A DNA stretch of 64,000 nucleotides from Euonymus europaeus (taxonomy: Eukaryota; Streptophyta; Magnoliopsida; Celastrales; Celastraceae): NCBI GenBank assembly GCA_963580455.1, contig OY756957.1, positions 31,278,501 through 31,342,500 of the forward strand, given 5' to 3'. The translations under genes were made by a program, and so were the position numbers. Positions 1 through 10,561 of the stretch are shown here, piece after piece; positions within the stretch are counted from its first letter, which is position 1, and every line of letters starts with the position of its first letter. The notes beneath the pieces were generated by a model. That model saw only the letters and a list, made by a program, of their open reading frames with translations, did not search any database and was not told the DNA's origin.

Positions 1-2076
1 GATTTCAGAACTCGTGGTTAGCAGGTCTTGATTCACCTATTTAGCCGTGAAATATGGTTTCTTTACGTAAACGGTTTTCTGAATATCCGTTGACTCCGAG
101 TTCTGAATTCGGTGATTTTTAGCTTGATTTCGCACTACTTTTTGAGCTCAACAATCCTGGAGTTTCGGATTTTTATTTCAGAACTCGTGGCTAGTGGGTC
201 TTGTTTCACCTAGTTAGCCGCGAAATGTGGTTTCTTTACGTAAACAGTTTTATGAATATCCGTTGACTCCGAGTTCTGAATTCAGTGATTTTTAGCTTGA
301 TTTCACACTACTTTTCGAGCTCTACAATCCTCGCGTTTCGGATTTTGATTTCAGAACTCGTGGATAGTTGGTCTCATTTCACCTATTTAGCCGCGAAACG
401 TAGTTTCTTTTCGTAAACAGTTTTATGAATATCCGTTGACTCCGAGTTTTGAATTCGGTGATTTTTAGCTTGATTTCACACTACTCTTCGTGCTCTACAA
501 TCCTGGCGTTTCGGATTTTGATTTCAGAACTCGTGGATAGTTGGTCTCGTTTCACCTAGTTAGCCGCGAAATGTGGTTTCTTTACGTAAACGGTTTTATG
601 AATATCCGTTGACTCCGAGTTCTGAATTCAGTGATTTTTAGCTTGATTTCACACTACTTTTCGAGCTCTACAATCCTCGCGTTTCGGATTTCGATTTCAG
701 AACTCGTGGCTAGCAGGTCTCGTTTCACCTAGTTAGCCGCGAAATGTGGTTTCTTTACGTAAACGGTTTTATGAATATCCGTTGACTCCGAGTTCTGAAT
801 TCAGTGATTTTTAGCTTGATTTCACACTACTTTTCGAGCTCTACAATCCTCGCTTTTCGGATTTTGATTTCAGAACTCGTGGCTAGTAGGTCTCGTTTCA
901 CCTAGTTAGCCGCGAAATGTGGTTTCTTTACGTAAACGATTTTATGAATATCCTTTGACTACGAGTTCTGAATTCGGTGATTTTTAGCTTGATTTCACAC
1001 TACTTTTCGAGCTCAACCATCCTGGCATTTCGGATTTTGATTTCAGAAGTCGTGGTTAGCAGGTCTTGATTCACCTATTTAGCCGCGAAATATGGTTTCT
1101 TTACGTAAACGGTTTTCTGAATATCCGTTGACTCCGAGTTCTGAATTCGGTGATTTTTAGCTTGATTTCGCACTACTTTTTGAGCTCAACAATCCTGGAG
1201 TTTCGGATTTTTATTTCAGAACTCGTGGCTAGTGGGTCTTGTTTCACCTAGTTAGCCGCGAAATGTGGTTTCTTTACGTAAACAGTTTTATGAATATCCG
1301 TTGACTCCGAGTTCTGAATTCAGTGATTTTTAGCTTGATTTCACACTACTTTTCGAGCTCTACAATCCTCGCGTTTCGGATTTTGATTTCAGAACTCGTG
1401 GATAGTTGGTCTCATTTCACCTATTTAGCCGCGAAACGTAGTTTCTTTTCGTAAACAGTTTTATGAATATCCGTTGACTCCGAGTTTTGAATTCGGTGAT
1501 TTTTAGCTTGATTTCACACTACTCTTCGTGCTCTACAATCCTGGCGTTTCGGATTTTGATTTCAGAACTCGTGGATAGTTGGTCTCGTTTCACCTAGTTA
1601 GCCGCGAAATGTGGTTTCTTTACGTAAACGGTTTTATGAATATCCGTTGACTCCGAGTTCTGAATTCAGTGATTTTTAGCTTGATTTCACACTACTTTTC
1701 GAGCTCTACAATCCTCGCGTTTCAGATTTCGATTTCAGAACTCGTGGCTTGCAGGTCTCGTTTCACCTAGTTAGCCGCGAAATGTGGTTTCTTTACGTAA
1801 ACGGTTTTATGAATATCCGTTGACTCCGAGTTCTGAATTCGGTGATTTTTAGCTTGATTTCACACTACTTTTCGAGCTCTACAATCCTGGCATTTCGGAT
1901 TTTGATTTCAGAACTCCTGGCTAGTAGGTCTCGTTTCACTTAGTTAGCCGCGAAATGTGGTTTCTTTACGTAAACGATTTTATGAATATCCTTTGACTAC
2001 GAGTTCTGAATTCGGTGATTTTTAGCTTGATTTCACACTACTTTTCGAGCTCTACCATCCTGGAATTTCGGATTTT
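1..2076 (-). repeat. Duplicated 6-mer higher-order repeat, 1038 bp
   Basis: Positions 1-1038 and 1039-2076 match with an offset of exactly 6 x 173. The first monomer of each copy carries GGTTAGCAGGTCTTGATTC, the second GGCTAGTGGGTCTTGTTTC, and the fourth has the distinctive CGAAACGTAGTTTCTTTTCG. Differences are scattered substitutions, for example CTTTTCGG near 855 against CATTTCGG near 1891. The monomer starting near 2077 again resembles the first of the set and then diverges, so a third partial copy probably existed. Confidence 0.9.
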
Positions 2077-2189
2077 GATTTCAGAACTCGTGGCTAGTAG
2101 GTCTCGATTCACCTATTTAGCCGCGAAATGTGGTTTCTTTACTTAAACGGTTTTCTGAATATCCGTTGACTCCGAGTTCTGAATTCGGT

Positions 2190-3572
2190 GATTTTTAGAT
2201 TGATTTTGCACTACTTTTCGAGCTCAACAATCCTGGCCTTTCGGATTTTGATTTCAGAACTCGTGGCTAGTAGGTCTTGTTTCACCAAGTTAGCCGCGAA
2301 ATGTGGTTTCTTTACGTAAACGGTTTTATGAATATCCGTTGACTCCGAGTTCTGAATTCGGTGATTTTTAGCTTGATTTCACACTATTTTCGAGCTCTAC
2401 AATCCTGGGTTTTCGGATTTCGATTTCAGAACTCGTGACTAGCAGGTCTCCTTTCACCTAGTTAGCCGCGAAATGTGGTTTCTTTACGTAAACGGTTTTA
2501 TGAATATCCGTTTACTCCGAGTTCTGAATTCGGTGATTTTTAGCTTGATTTCACACTACTTTTCGAGCTCAACAATCCTGGGTTTTCGGATTTCGATTTC
2601 AGAACTCGTGGCTAGCAGGTCTCGTTTCACCTAGTTAGCCGCGAAATGTGGTTTCTTTACGTAAACGGTTTTATGAATATCCGTTGACTACGAGTTCTGA
2701 ATTCGGTGATTTTTAGCTTGATTTCACACTACTTTTCGAGCTCTACAATTCTGGCGTTTCGTATTTTGATTTCAGAAATCGTGGCTAGTAGGTCTCGTTT
2801 CACCTAGTTAGCCGCGAAATGTGGTTTCTTTACGTAAACGATTTTATGCATATCCATTGACTACGAGTTCTGAATTCGGTGATTTTTAGATTGATTTTGC
2901 AATACTTTTCGAGCTCAACAATCCTGGCCTTTCGGATTTTGATTTCAGAACTCGTGGCTAGTAGGTCTTGTTTCACCAAGTTAGCCGCGAAATGTGGTTT
3001 CTTTACGTAAACGGTTTTATGAATATCCGTTGACTCCGAGTTCTGAATTCGGTGATTTTTAGCTTGATTTCACACTACTTTTCGAGATCTACAATCCTGG
3101 GTTTTCGGATTTCGATTTCAGAACTCGTGGCTAGCAGGTCTCCTTTCACCTAGTTAGCCGCAAAATGTGGTTTCTTTACGTAAACGGTTTTATGAATATC
3201 CGTTGACTCCGAGTTCTGAATTCGGTGATTTTTAGCTTGATTTCACACTACTTTTCGAGCTCTACAATCCTGGGTTTTCGGATTTCGATTTCAGAACTCG
3301 TGGCTAGCAGGTCTCGTTTCACCTAGTTAGCCGCGAAATGTGGTTTCTTTACGTAAACGGTTTTATGAATATCCGTTGACTACGAGTTCTGAATTCGGTG
3401 ATTTTTAGCTTGATTTCACACTAATTTTCGAGCTCTACAATTCTGGCGTTTCGTATTTTGATTTCAGAACTCGTGGCTAGTAGGTCTCGTTTCAACTAGT
3501 TAGCCGCGAAATGTGGTTTCTTTACGTAAACGATTTTATGAATATCCTTTGACTACGAGTTCTGAATTCGGT
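2190..3572 (-). repeat. Duplicated 4-mer higher-order repeat, 691-692 bp
   Basis: Copies at about 2190-2880 and 2881-3572. Shared private variants include GATTTTTAGATTGATTTTGC (near 2190 and 2881), TTGTTTCACCAAGTTAGCC (near 2278 and 2969) and GTCTCCTTTCACC (near 2446 and 3138). The offset changes from 691 to 692 across the single-base loss near 2387, so that deletion is private to the first copy. The second copy ends about 70 bp before the strand switch. Confidence 0.88.
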
Positions 3573-3617
3573 GATTTTTAGCTTGATTTCACACTACTTT
3601 TCGAGCTCTACCATCCT

Positions 3618-3714
3618 GGCATTTCGGATTTTGATTTTAGAACCACATTTCGCGGCTAACTAGGTGAAACGAGACCAACTAGCCACGAGTTCTGAAATCA
3701 ATATCCGAAATGCC
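3618..3714. repeat. Inverted repeat spanning the strand switch
   Basis: Positions 3618-3642 and 3690-3714 are reverse complements at 23 of 25 positions and enclose a 47-base loop. They are the two innermost homologous segments of the opposed arrays, so the symmetry axis lies near 3666. Pairing would continue outward imperfectly along most of the left arm, because every left monomer faces a right monomer. The flanking variants differ (left CCTGG, right CCGGG in the same sense), so the palindrome is not an exact recent duplication. Confidence 0.85.
3639..3645. other. Strand-switch (inversion) junction inside the satellite
   Basis: Left of this point monomers read in the minus sense, right of it in the plus sense. 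The left arm should continue GATTTCAGAACTCGTGG but reads GATTTTAGAA and then goes directly into CCACATTTCGCGG, which elsewhere is preceded by GTAAAGAAA. The shared AA at 3641-3642 is a 2-bp microhomology; allowing one lost A, the overlap is AGAA. In monomer numbering (1 = G of GAATTC) the left arm stops at position 101 and the right arm starts at about 54, so neither monomer is complete. There is no unique DNA or target-site duplication. It could be a true inversion breakpoint or an assembly join between two arrays. Confidence 0.93.
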
Positions 3715-5000
3715 GGGATCGTAGAGCTCGAAAAGTAGTGTGAAATCAAGCTAAAAATCACCGAATTCAGAACTCGGAGTCAACGGATATTCATAAAACC
3801 GTTTACGTAAAGAAAACACATTTTGCGGCTAACTAGGTGAAACGAGACCAACTAGCCACGAGTTCTGAAATTAATATCCGAAACGCTAGGATCGTAGAGC
3901 TCGAAAATTAGTGTGAAATCAAGCTAAAAATCACGGAATTCAGAACTCGGAGTCAACGGATATTCATAAAACCATTTACGTAAAGAAACCACATTTCGCG
4001 GCTAACTCGGTGAAACGAGACCAACTAGCCACGAGTTCTGAAATCAATATCCGAAACGCCGGGATCGTAGAGCTCGAAAAGTAGTGTGAAATCAAGCTAA
4101 AAATCGCCGAATTCAGAACTCGGAGTCAACGGATATTCATAAAACCGTTTACGTAAAGAAACCACATTTCGCGGCTAACTAGGTGAAACGAGACCAACTA
4201 GCCACGAGTTCTGAAATCAATATCCGAAACGCCGGGATCGTAGAGCTCGAAAAGTAGTGTGTAATCAAGCTAAAAATCACCGAATTCAGAACTCGGAGTC
4301 AACGGATATTCATAAAACCGTTTACGTAAAGAAACCACATTTCGCGGCTAAATAGGTGAAACGAGACCAACCAGCCACGAGTTCTGAAATCAAAATCCAA
4401 AACGCCAGGATCGTAGAGCTCAAAAAATAGTGTGAAATCAAGCAAAAAATCACCGAATTCAGAACTCGGAGTCAACGGATTTTCATAAAACCGTTTACGT
4501 AAAGAAACCACATTTCGCGGCTAACTAGGTGAAACGAGACCAACTAGCCACGAGTTCTGAAATCAGTATCCGAAATGCCGGGATCGTAGAGCTCGAAAAG
4601 TAGTGTGAAATCAAGCTAAAAATCACCGAATTCAGAACTCGGAGTCAACGGATATTCATAAAACCGTTTACGTAAAGAAAACACATTTTGCGGCTAACTA
4701 GGTGAAACGAGACCAACTAGCCACGAGTTCTGAAATTAATATCCGAAACGCTAGGATCGTAGAGCTCGAAAATTAGTGTGAAATCAAGCTAAAAATCACC
4801 GAATTCAGAACTCGGAGTCAACGGATATTCATAAAACCGTTTACGTAAAGAAACCACATTTCGCGGCTAACTCGGTGAAACGAGACCTACTAGCCACGAG
4901 TTCTGAAATCAATATCCGAAATGCCAGGATCGTAGAGCTCGAAAATTAGTGTGAAATCAAGCTAAAAATCACCGAATTCAGAACTCGGAGTCAACGGATA
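3643..5000 (+). repeat. 5-mer (865 bp) repeat beside the inversion junction
   Basis: The block starting at the junction (3643) recurs at 4508, an offset of 5 x 173. Private variants such as AGAAAACACATTTTGCGGC (3811 and 4676) and GAAATTAATATCCGAAACGC (near 3868 and 4733) are shared. Similarity falls off in the third monomer of the second copy. Several monomers here carry CCGGGATCG where most of the array has CCAGGATCG, marking a local subfamily next to the breakpoint. Confidence 0.82.
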
Positions 5001-5189
5001 TTCATAAAACCGTTTACGTAAAGAAACCACATTTCGCGGCTAACTAGGTGAAACGAGACCAACTAGCCACGAGTTCTGAAATCAATATCCGAAATGCCGG
5101 GATCGTAGAGCTCGAAAATTAGTGTGAAATCAAGCTAAAAATCACCGAATTCAGAACTCGGAGTCAACGGATATTCATAAAACCGTTTA

Positions 5190-5550
5190 CGTAAAGAAAC
5201 CACATTTCGCGGCTAACTGGGAGAAAAGACACCTACTAACCACGAGTTCTGAAATCAAAATCCGAAACGCCAGGATCGTAGAGCTCGAAAAGTTGTGTGA
5301 AATCAAGCTAAAAATCACCGAATTCAGAACTCGGAGTCAACGAATATTCATAAAACCGTTTACGTAAAGAAACCACATTTCGCGGCTAACTGGGAGAAAA
5401 GACACCTACTAACCACGAGTTCTGAAATCAAAATCCGAAACGCCAGGATCGTAGAGCTCGAAAAGTTGTGTGAAATCAAGCTAAAAATCACCGAATTCAG
5501 AACTCGGAGTCAACGAATATTCATAAAACCGTTTACGTAAAGATACCACA
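5190..5550 (+). repeat. Adjacent single-monomer duplication
   Basis: Two neighbouring monomers share TGGGAGAAAAGACACCTACT (starting 5218 and 5391) followed by AACCACGAG and later AGTTGTGTG and CAACGAATATTC. The offset is exactly 173 bp. This is a private variant copied once by a one-monomer unequal exchange. Confidence 0.85.
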
Positions 5551-6750
5551 TTTCGCGGCTAACTAGGTGAAACGAGACCTACTAGCCACGAGTTTTGAAA
5601 TCAAAATCCGAAACGCCAGGATCGTAGAGCTCGAAAAGTAGTGTGAAATCAAGATAAAAATCACCGAATTCAGACCTCGGAGTCAACGGATATTCATAAA
5701 ACCGTTTACGTAAAGAAACCACATTTCGCGGCTAAATAGGTGAAACGAGACCAACTAGCCACGAGTTTTAAAATCAAAATCCGAAATGCCAGGATCGTAG
5801 AGCTCGAAAAGTAGTGTGTAATCAAGCTAAAAATCACCGAATTCAGAACTCGGAGTCAACGGATATTCATAAAACCGTTTACGTAAAGAAAGCACATTTC
5901 GCGGCTAAATAGGTGAAACGAGACCAACTAGCCACAAGTTTTGAAATCAAAATCCGAAACGCCAGGATTGTAGAGCTCGAAAAGTAGTGTGTAATCAACC
6001 TAAAAATCACCGAATTCAGAACTCGGAGTCAACGGATATTCATAAAACCACTTACGTAAAGAAACCACATTTTGCGGCTAAATAGGTGAATCGAGACCAA
6101 CTAGCCACGAGTTCTGAAATCAAAATCTGAAATGCCAGGATTGTAGAGCACGAAAAGTAGTGTGAAATCAAGCTAAAAATCACCGAATTCAGAACTCGGA
6201 GTCAAAGGATATTCATAAAACTGTTTACGTAAAGAAAACACATTTCGCGGCTAAATTGGTGAATCGAGACCTACTAGCCACGAGTTCTTAAATCAAAATC
6301 TGAAATGCCAGGATCGTAGAGCTCGAAAAGTAGTGTGAAATCAAGCTAAAAATCACCGAATTCAGAACTCGGAGTCAACGGATATTCATAAAACTGTTTA
6401 CGTAAAGATACCACATTTCGCGGCTAACTAGGTGAAACGAGACCTACTAGCCACGAGTTTTGAAATCAAAATCCGAAACGCCAGGATCGTAGAGCTCGAA
6501 AAGTAGTGTGAAATCAAGCTAAAAATCACCGAATTCAGACCTCGGAGTCAACGGATATTCATAAAACCGTTTACGTAAAGAAACCACATTTCGCGGCTAA
6601 ATAGGTGAAACGAGACCAACTAGCCACGAGTTTTAAAATCAAAATCCGAAATTCCAGGATCGTAGAGCTCGAAAAGTAGTGTGTAATCAAGTTAAAAATC
6701 ACCGAATTCAGAACTCGGAGTCAACGGATATTCATAAAACCGTTTACGTA
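5541..6750 (+). repeat. 5-mer (865 bp) spaced copies
   Basis: A block of about two monomers at 5541-5885 recurs at 6406-6750. Both carry AGATACCACATTTCGCGG, then CAGACCTCGG (5671 and 6536) and AGTTTTAAAATCAAAATCC (near 5764 and 6629). The intervening monomers (5886-6405) are more diverse and lack an obvious partner nearby, although TAAATAGGTGAATCGAG forms start here and recur through the 12-mer region. Confidence 0.78.
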
Positions 6751-7139
6751 AAGAAACCACATTTCGAGGCTAACTAGGTGAAACGAGACCAACTAGCCAC
6801 GAGTTCTGAAATCAAAATCCGAAACGCCAGGATCGTAGAGCTCGAAAATTAGTGTGAAATCAAGCTAAAAATCACCGAATTCAGAACTCGGAGTCAACGG
6901 ATATTCATAAAACCGTTTACGTAAAGAAACCACATTTCGCGGCTAACTAGGTGAAACGAGACCAACTAGCCACGAGTTCTGAAATCAATATCCGAAACGC
7001 CAGGATCGTAGAGCTCGAAAATTAGTGTGAAATCAAGCTAAAAATCACCGAATTCAGAACTCGGAGTCAACGGATATTCATAAAACCGTTTACGTAAAGA
7101 AACCACATTTTGCGGCTAACTAGGTGAAACGAGACCAAC

Positions 7140-9124
7140 TAGCCACGAGTTCTGAAATCAATATCCGAAATGCCAGGATTGTAGAGCTTGAAAAGTAGTG
7201 GGTAATCAAGCTAAAAATCACCGAATTTAGAACTCGGAGTCAACGGATATTCATAAAACCGTTTACGTAAAGGAACCACATTTCGCGGCTAACTAGGTGA
7301 AACGAGACCTACTAGCCACGAGTTCTGAAATCAAAATCCGAAACTCCAGGATTGTAGAGCTCGAAAAGTAGTGTGAATCAAGCTAAAAATCACCGAATTC
7401 AGAACTCGGAGTCAAAGGATATTCACAAAACAGTTTACGTAAAGAAACCACATTTCGCGGCTAACTAGGTGAAACGAGATCTACTAGCCACGAGTTCTGA
7501 AATAACAATCCGAAATGCCAGGATCGTAGAGCTCGAAAAGTAGTGTGAAATCAAGCTTAAAATCACCGAATTCAGACCTCGGAGTCAACGGATATTCCTA
7601 AAACCGTTTACGTAAAGATAACACATTTCGCGGCTAAATAGGTGAAACGAGACCAACTAGCCACGAGTTCTGAAATCAAAATCCAAAATGACAGGATTGT
7701 AGAGCTCGAAAAGTAGTGTGTAATCAAGCTAAAAATCACAGAATTCAGAACACGGAGTCAACGGATATTCATAAAACCGTTGACGTAAAGAAACCACATT
7801 TCGCGGCTAACTAGGGGAAACGAGACCCACTAGCCACGAGTTCAGAAATTGAAAACCGAAATGCCAGGATTGTATAGCTCGAAAATTAGTGTGAAATCAA
7901 GCTAAAAATCACCGAATTCAGAACTCGGAGTCAACGGATATTCATAAAACCGTTTACGTAAAGAAACCACATTTCGCGGCTAACTCGGTGAAACGAGACC
8001 AACTAGCCACAAGTTTTGAAATCAAAATCCGAAACGCTAGGATTGTAGAACTCAAAAAGTAGTGTGAAATCAAGCTAAAAATCACCGAATTCAGAACTCG
8101 GAGTCAACGGATATTCCTAAAACCGTTTACGTAAAGATACCACATTTCGCGGCTAAATAGGTGAAACGAGACCAACTAGCCACGAGTTCTGAAATCAAAA
8201 TCCGAAATTCCAGGATCGTAGAGCTCGAAAAGTAGTGTGAAATCAAACTAAAAATCACCGAATTCAGAACTCGGAGTCAAAGGATATTCATAAAACCGTT
8301 TACGTAAAGAAACCACATTTCGCGGCTAACTAGGTGAAGCGAGTCCAACTAGCCACGAGTTCTGAAATCAATATCCGAAACGCCAGGATCGCAGAGCTCG
8401 AAAATTAGTGTGAAATCAAGCAAAAAATCACCGAATTCAGAACTCGGAGTCAACGGATATTCATAAAACCGTTTACGTAAAGAAACCATATTTCGCGGCT
8501 AACTAGGTGAAACGAGACCAACTGGCCACGAGTTCTGAAATCAATATCCGAAATGCCAGGATCGTAGAGCTCGAAAAGTAGTGTGAAATCAAGCTAAAAA
8601 TCACCGAATTCAGAACTCGTAGTCAACTGATATTCATAAAACCGTTTACGTAAAGAAACCACATTTCGCGGCTAACTAGGTGAAACGAGACCAACTAGCC
8701 ACGAGTTCTGAAATCAATATCCGAAACGCCAGGATCGTAGAGCTCGAAAATTAGTGTGAAATCAAGCTAAAAATCACCGAATTCAGAACTCGGAGTCAAC
8801 GGATATTCATAAAACCGTTTACGTAAAGAAACCACATTTCGCGGCTAACTAGGTGAAACGAGACCAACTAGCCACGAGTTCTGAAATCAATATCCGAAAC
8901 GCCAGGATCGTAGAGCTCGAAAAGTAGTGTGAAATCAAGCTAAAAATCACCGAATTCAGAACTCGGAGTCAACGGATATTAATAAAACCGTTTACGTAAA
9001 GAAACCACATTTCACGGTTAACTAGGTGAAACGAGACCAACTAGCCACGAGTTCTGAAATCAATATCCGAAACGCCAGGATCGTAGAGCTCGAAAATTAG
9101 TGTGAAATCAAGCTAAAAATCACC
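7140..9124 (+). repeat. Segment duplicated again at 15250-17237 (47-monomer offset)
   Basis: This run matches positions near 15250-17237 with an offset of 8112-8113 bp, which is 47 x 173 minus three 6-bp deletions and, upstream of 7375, one further base. Markers include AGTAGTGGGTAATCAAGC (7193 and 15305), GAGATCTACTAGCC (7476 and 15589), CAGAACACGGAGTC (near 7747 and 15860) and AACTAGGGGAAACGAGACCC (near 7809 and 15922). The two copies flank the expanded 12-mer block, so the 12-mer array grew between them or the whole assembly was copied. Confidence 0.85.
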
Positions 9125-10561
9125 GAATTCAGAACTCGGAGTCAACGGATATTCATAAAACCGTTTACGTAAAGAAACCACATTTCGCGGCCAACTAGGT
9201 GAAACGAGACCAACAAGCCACTGAAATCAAAATCCGAAACTCCAGGATTGTAGAGCTCGAAAAGTAGTGTGAAATCAAGCTAAAAATCACCGAATTCAGA
9301 ACTCGGAGTCAACGGATATTCATAAAACCGTTTTCGTAAAGAAACCACATTTCGCGGCTAACTAGGTGAAACGAGACCTACTAGCCACGAGTTCTGAAAT
9401 AACAATCCGAAATGCCAGGATCGTAGAGCTCGAAAAGTAGTGTGAAATCAAGCTTAAAATCACCGAATTCAGACCTCGGAGTCAACGGATATTCCTAAAA
9501 CCGTTTACGTAAAGATACCACATTTCGCGGCTAAATAGGTGAAACGAGACCAACTAGCCACAAGTTTTGAAATCAAAATCCGAAATGCCAGGATTGTAGA
9601 GCTTGAAAAGTAGTGTGTAATCAACCTAAAAATCACCGAATTCAGAACTCGGAGTCAACGAATATTCATAAAACCACTTACGTAAAGAAACCATATTTCG
9701 CGGCTAAATAGGTGAATCGAGACCTACTAGCCACGAGTTCTGAAATCAAAATCTGAAATGCCAGGATTGTAGAGCTCGAAAAGTAGTGTGAAATCAAGCT
9801 AAAAATCACCGAATTCAGAACTCGGAGTCAAAGGATATTCATAAAACTGTTTACGTAAAGAAACCACATTTCGCGGCTAACTAGGTGAAACGAGACCTAC
9901 TAGCCACGAGTTCTGAAATAACAATCCGAAATGCCAGGATCGTAGAGCTCGAAAAGTAGTGTGAAATCAAGCTAAAAATCACCGAATTTAGACCTCGGAG
10001 TCAACGGATATTCCTAAAACCGTTTACGTAAATATACCACATTTTGCGGCTAACTAGGTGACACGAGACCTACTAGCCACGAGTTCTGAAATCAAAATCC
10101 GAAATGCCAGGATCGTAGAGCTCAAAAATTAGTGTGAAATCGAGCTAAAAATCACCGAATTCAGAACTCGGAGTCAACGGATATTAATAAAATTGTTTAC
10201 GTAAGGAAACCACATTTCGCGGCTAAATTGGTGAATCGAGACCTACTAGCCACGAGTTCTGAAATCAAAATCTGAAATGCCAGGATGGTAGAGCTCGAAA
10301 AGTAGTGTGAAATCAAGCTAAAAATCACCGAATTCAGAACTCGGAGTCAACGGATATTCATAAAACCGTTTACGTAAAGAAACCACATTTCGCGGCTAAA
10401 TAGGTGAAACGAGACCAACTAGCCACGAGTTTTAAAATCAAAATCCGAAATTCCAGGATCGTAGAGCTCGAAAAGTAGTGTGTAATCAAGCTAAAAATCA
10501 CCGAATTCAGAACTCGGAGTCAAAGGATATTCATAAAACCGTTTACGTAAAGAAACCACAT
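8492..10561 (+). repeat. 12-mer higher-order repeat, copy 1 (2070 bp)
   Basis: Twelve monomers, one of them 6 bp short, giving 2070 bp. Markers in order: CCAACTGGCCACG (8518), CGTAGTCAACTGATATTC, TTTCACGGTTAACTAGG (near 9010), the 167-bp monomer (9125-9291), GAAATAACAATCCG, AAATATACCACATTTTGCGG and AGGTGACACGAG. Copy 2 follows at an offset of 2070 bp with very few differences; the last monomer differs (CGAAATTCC with GTCAAAGG here, CGAAATGCC with GTCAACGG there). Confidence 0.9.
9125..9291 (+). repeat. 167-bp deletion monomer, copy 1
   Basis: GCCACGAGTTCTGAAATC has become GCCACTGAAATC near 9220, a 6-bp loss (GAGTTC), removing most of one arm of the monomer's 11-bp inverted repeat. It is preceded by CGGCCAACTAGG and ACCAACAAGCC. 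The same lesion with the same neighbours recurs three more times, so it arose once and was amplified. Confidence 0.93.

Larger units (their letters stand above)
1..3642 (-). repeat. 173-bp satellite array, inverted left arm (about 21 monomers)
   Basis: Uninterrupted head-to-tail copies of a 173-bp satellite, reading as the reverse complement of everything after 3643. GAATTC recurs from position 105 to position 3564, which is 20 x 173 minus 1; the missing base lies near 2387, where CACTACTTTTCG has become CACTATTTTCG. No gene or foreign insertion interrupts it. Its variants differ on average from those just across the junction: in this orientation it commonly has CTACAATCCTGG and, in some monomers, AACGATTTTATG with CCTTTGACTACGAG, which I see rarely or not at all in the right arm. 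The array continues past the left edge. Satellite identity is read directly from the sequence; a role in heterochromatin is inference from repeat type. Confidence 0.98.

Noticed and set aside
3600..3720. Transposon or foldback element at the strand switch
   Set aside because: Both sides are ordinary satellite up to the junction base, with no terminal repeats, target duplication or non-satellite sequence.
4299..4511. 70-codon minus-strand open frame starting MVSLRKRFYENP
   Set aside because: It is a chance translation running a little over one satellite monomer (213 bp against 173). The same peptide pieces (SREMWFLYVNGFMNIR) appear wherever the monomer falls in this frame. There is no initiation context or domain, and 173 is not a multiple of three.
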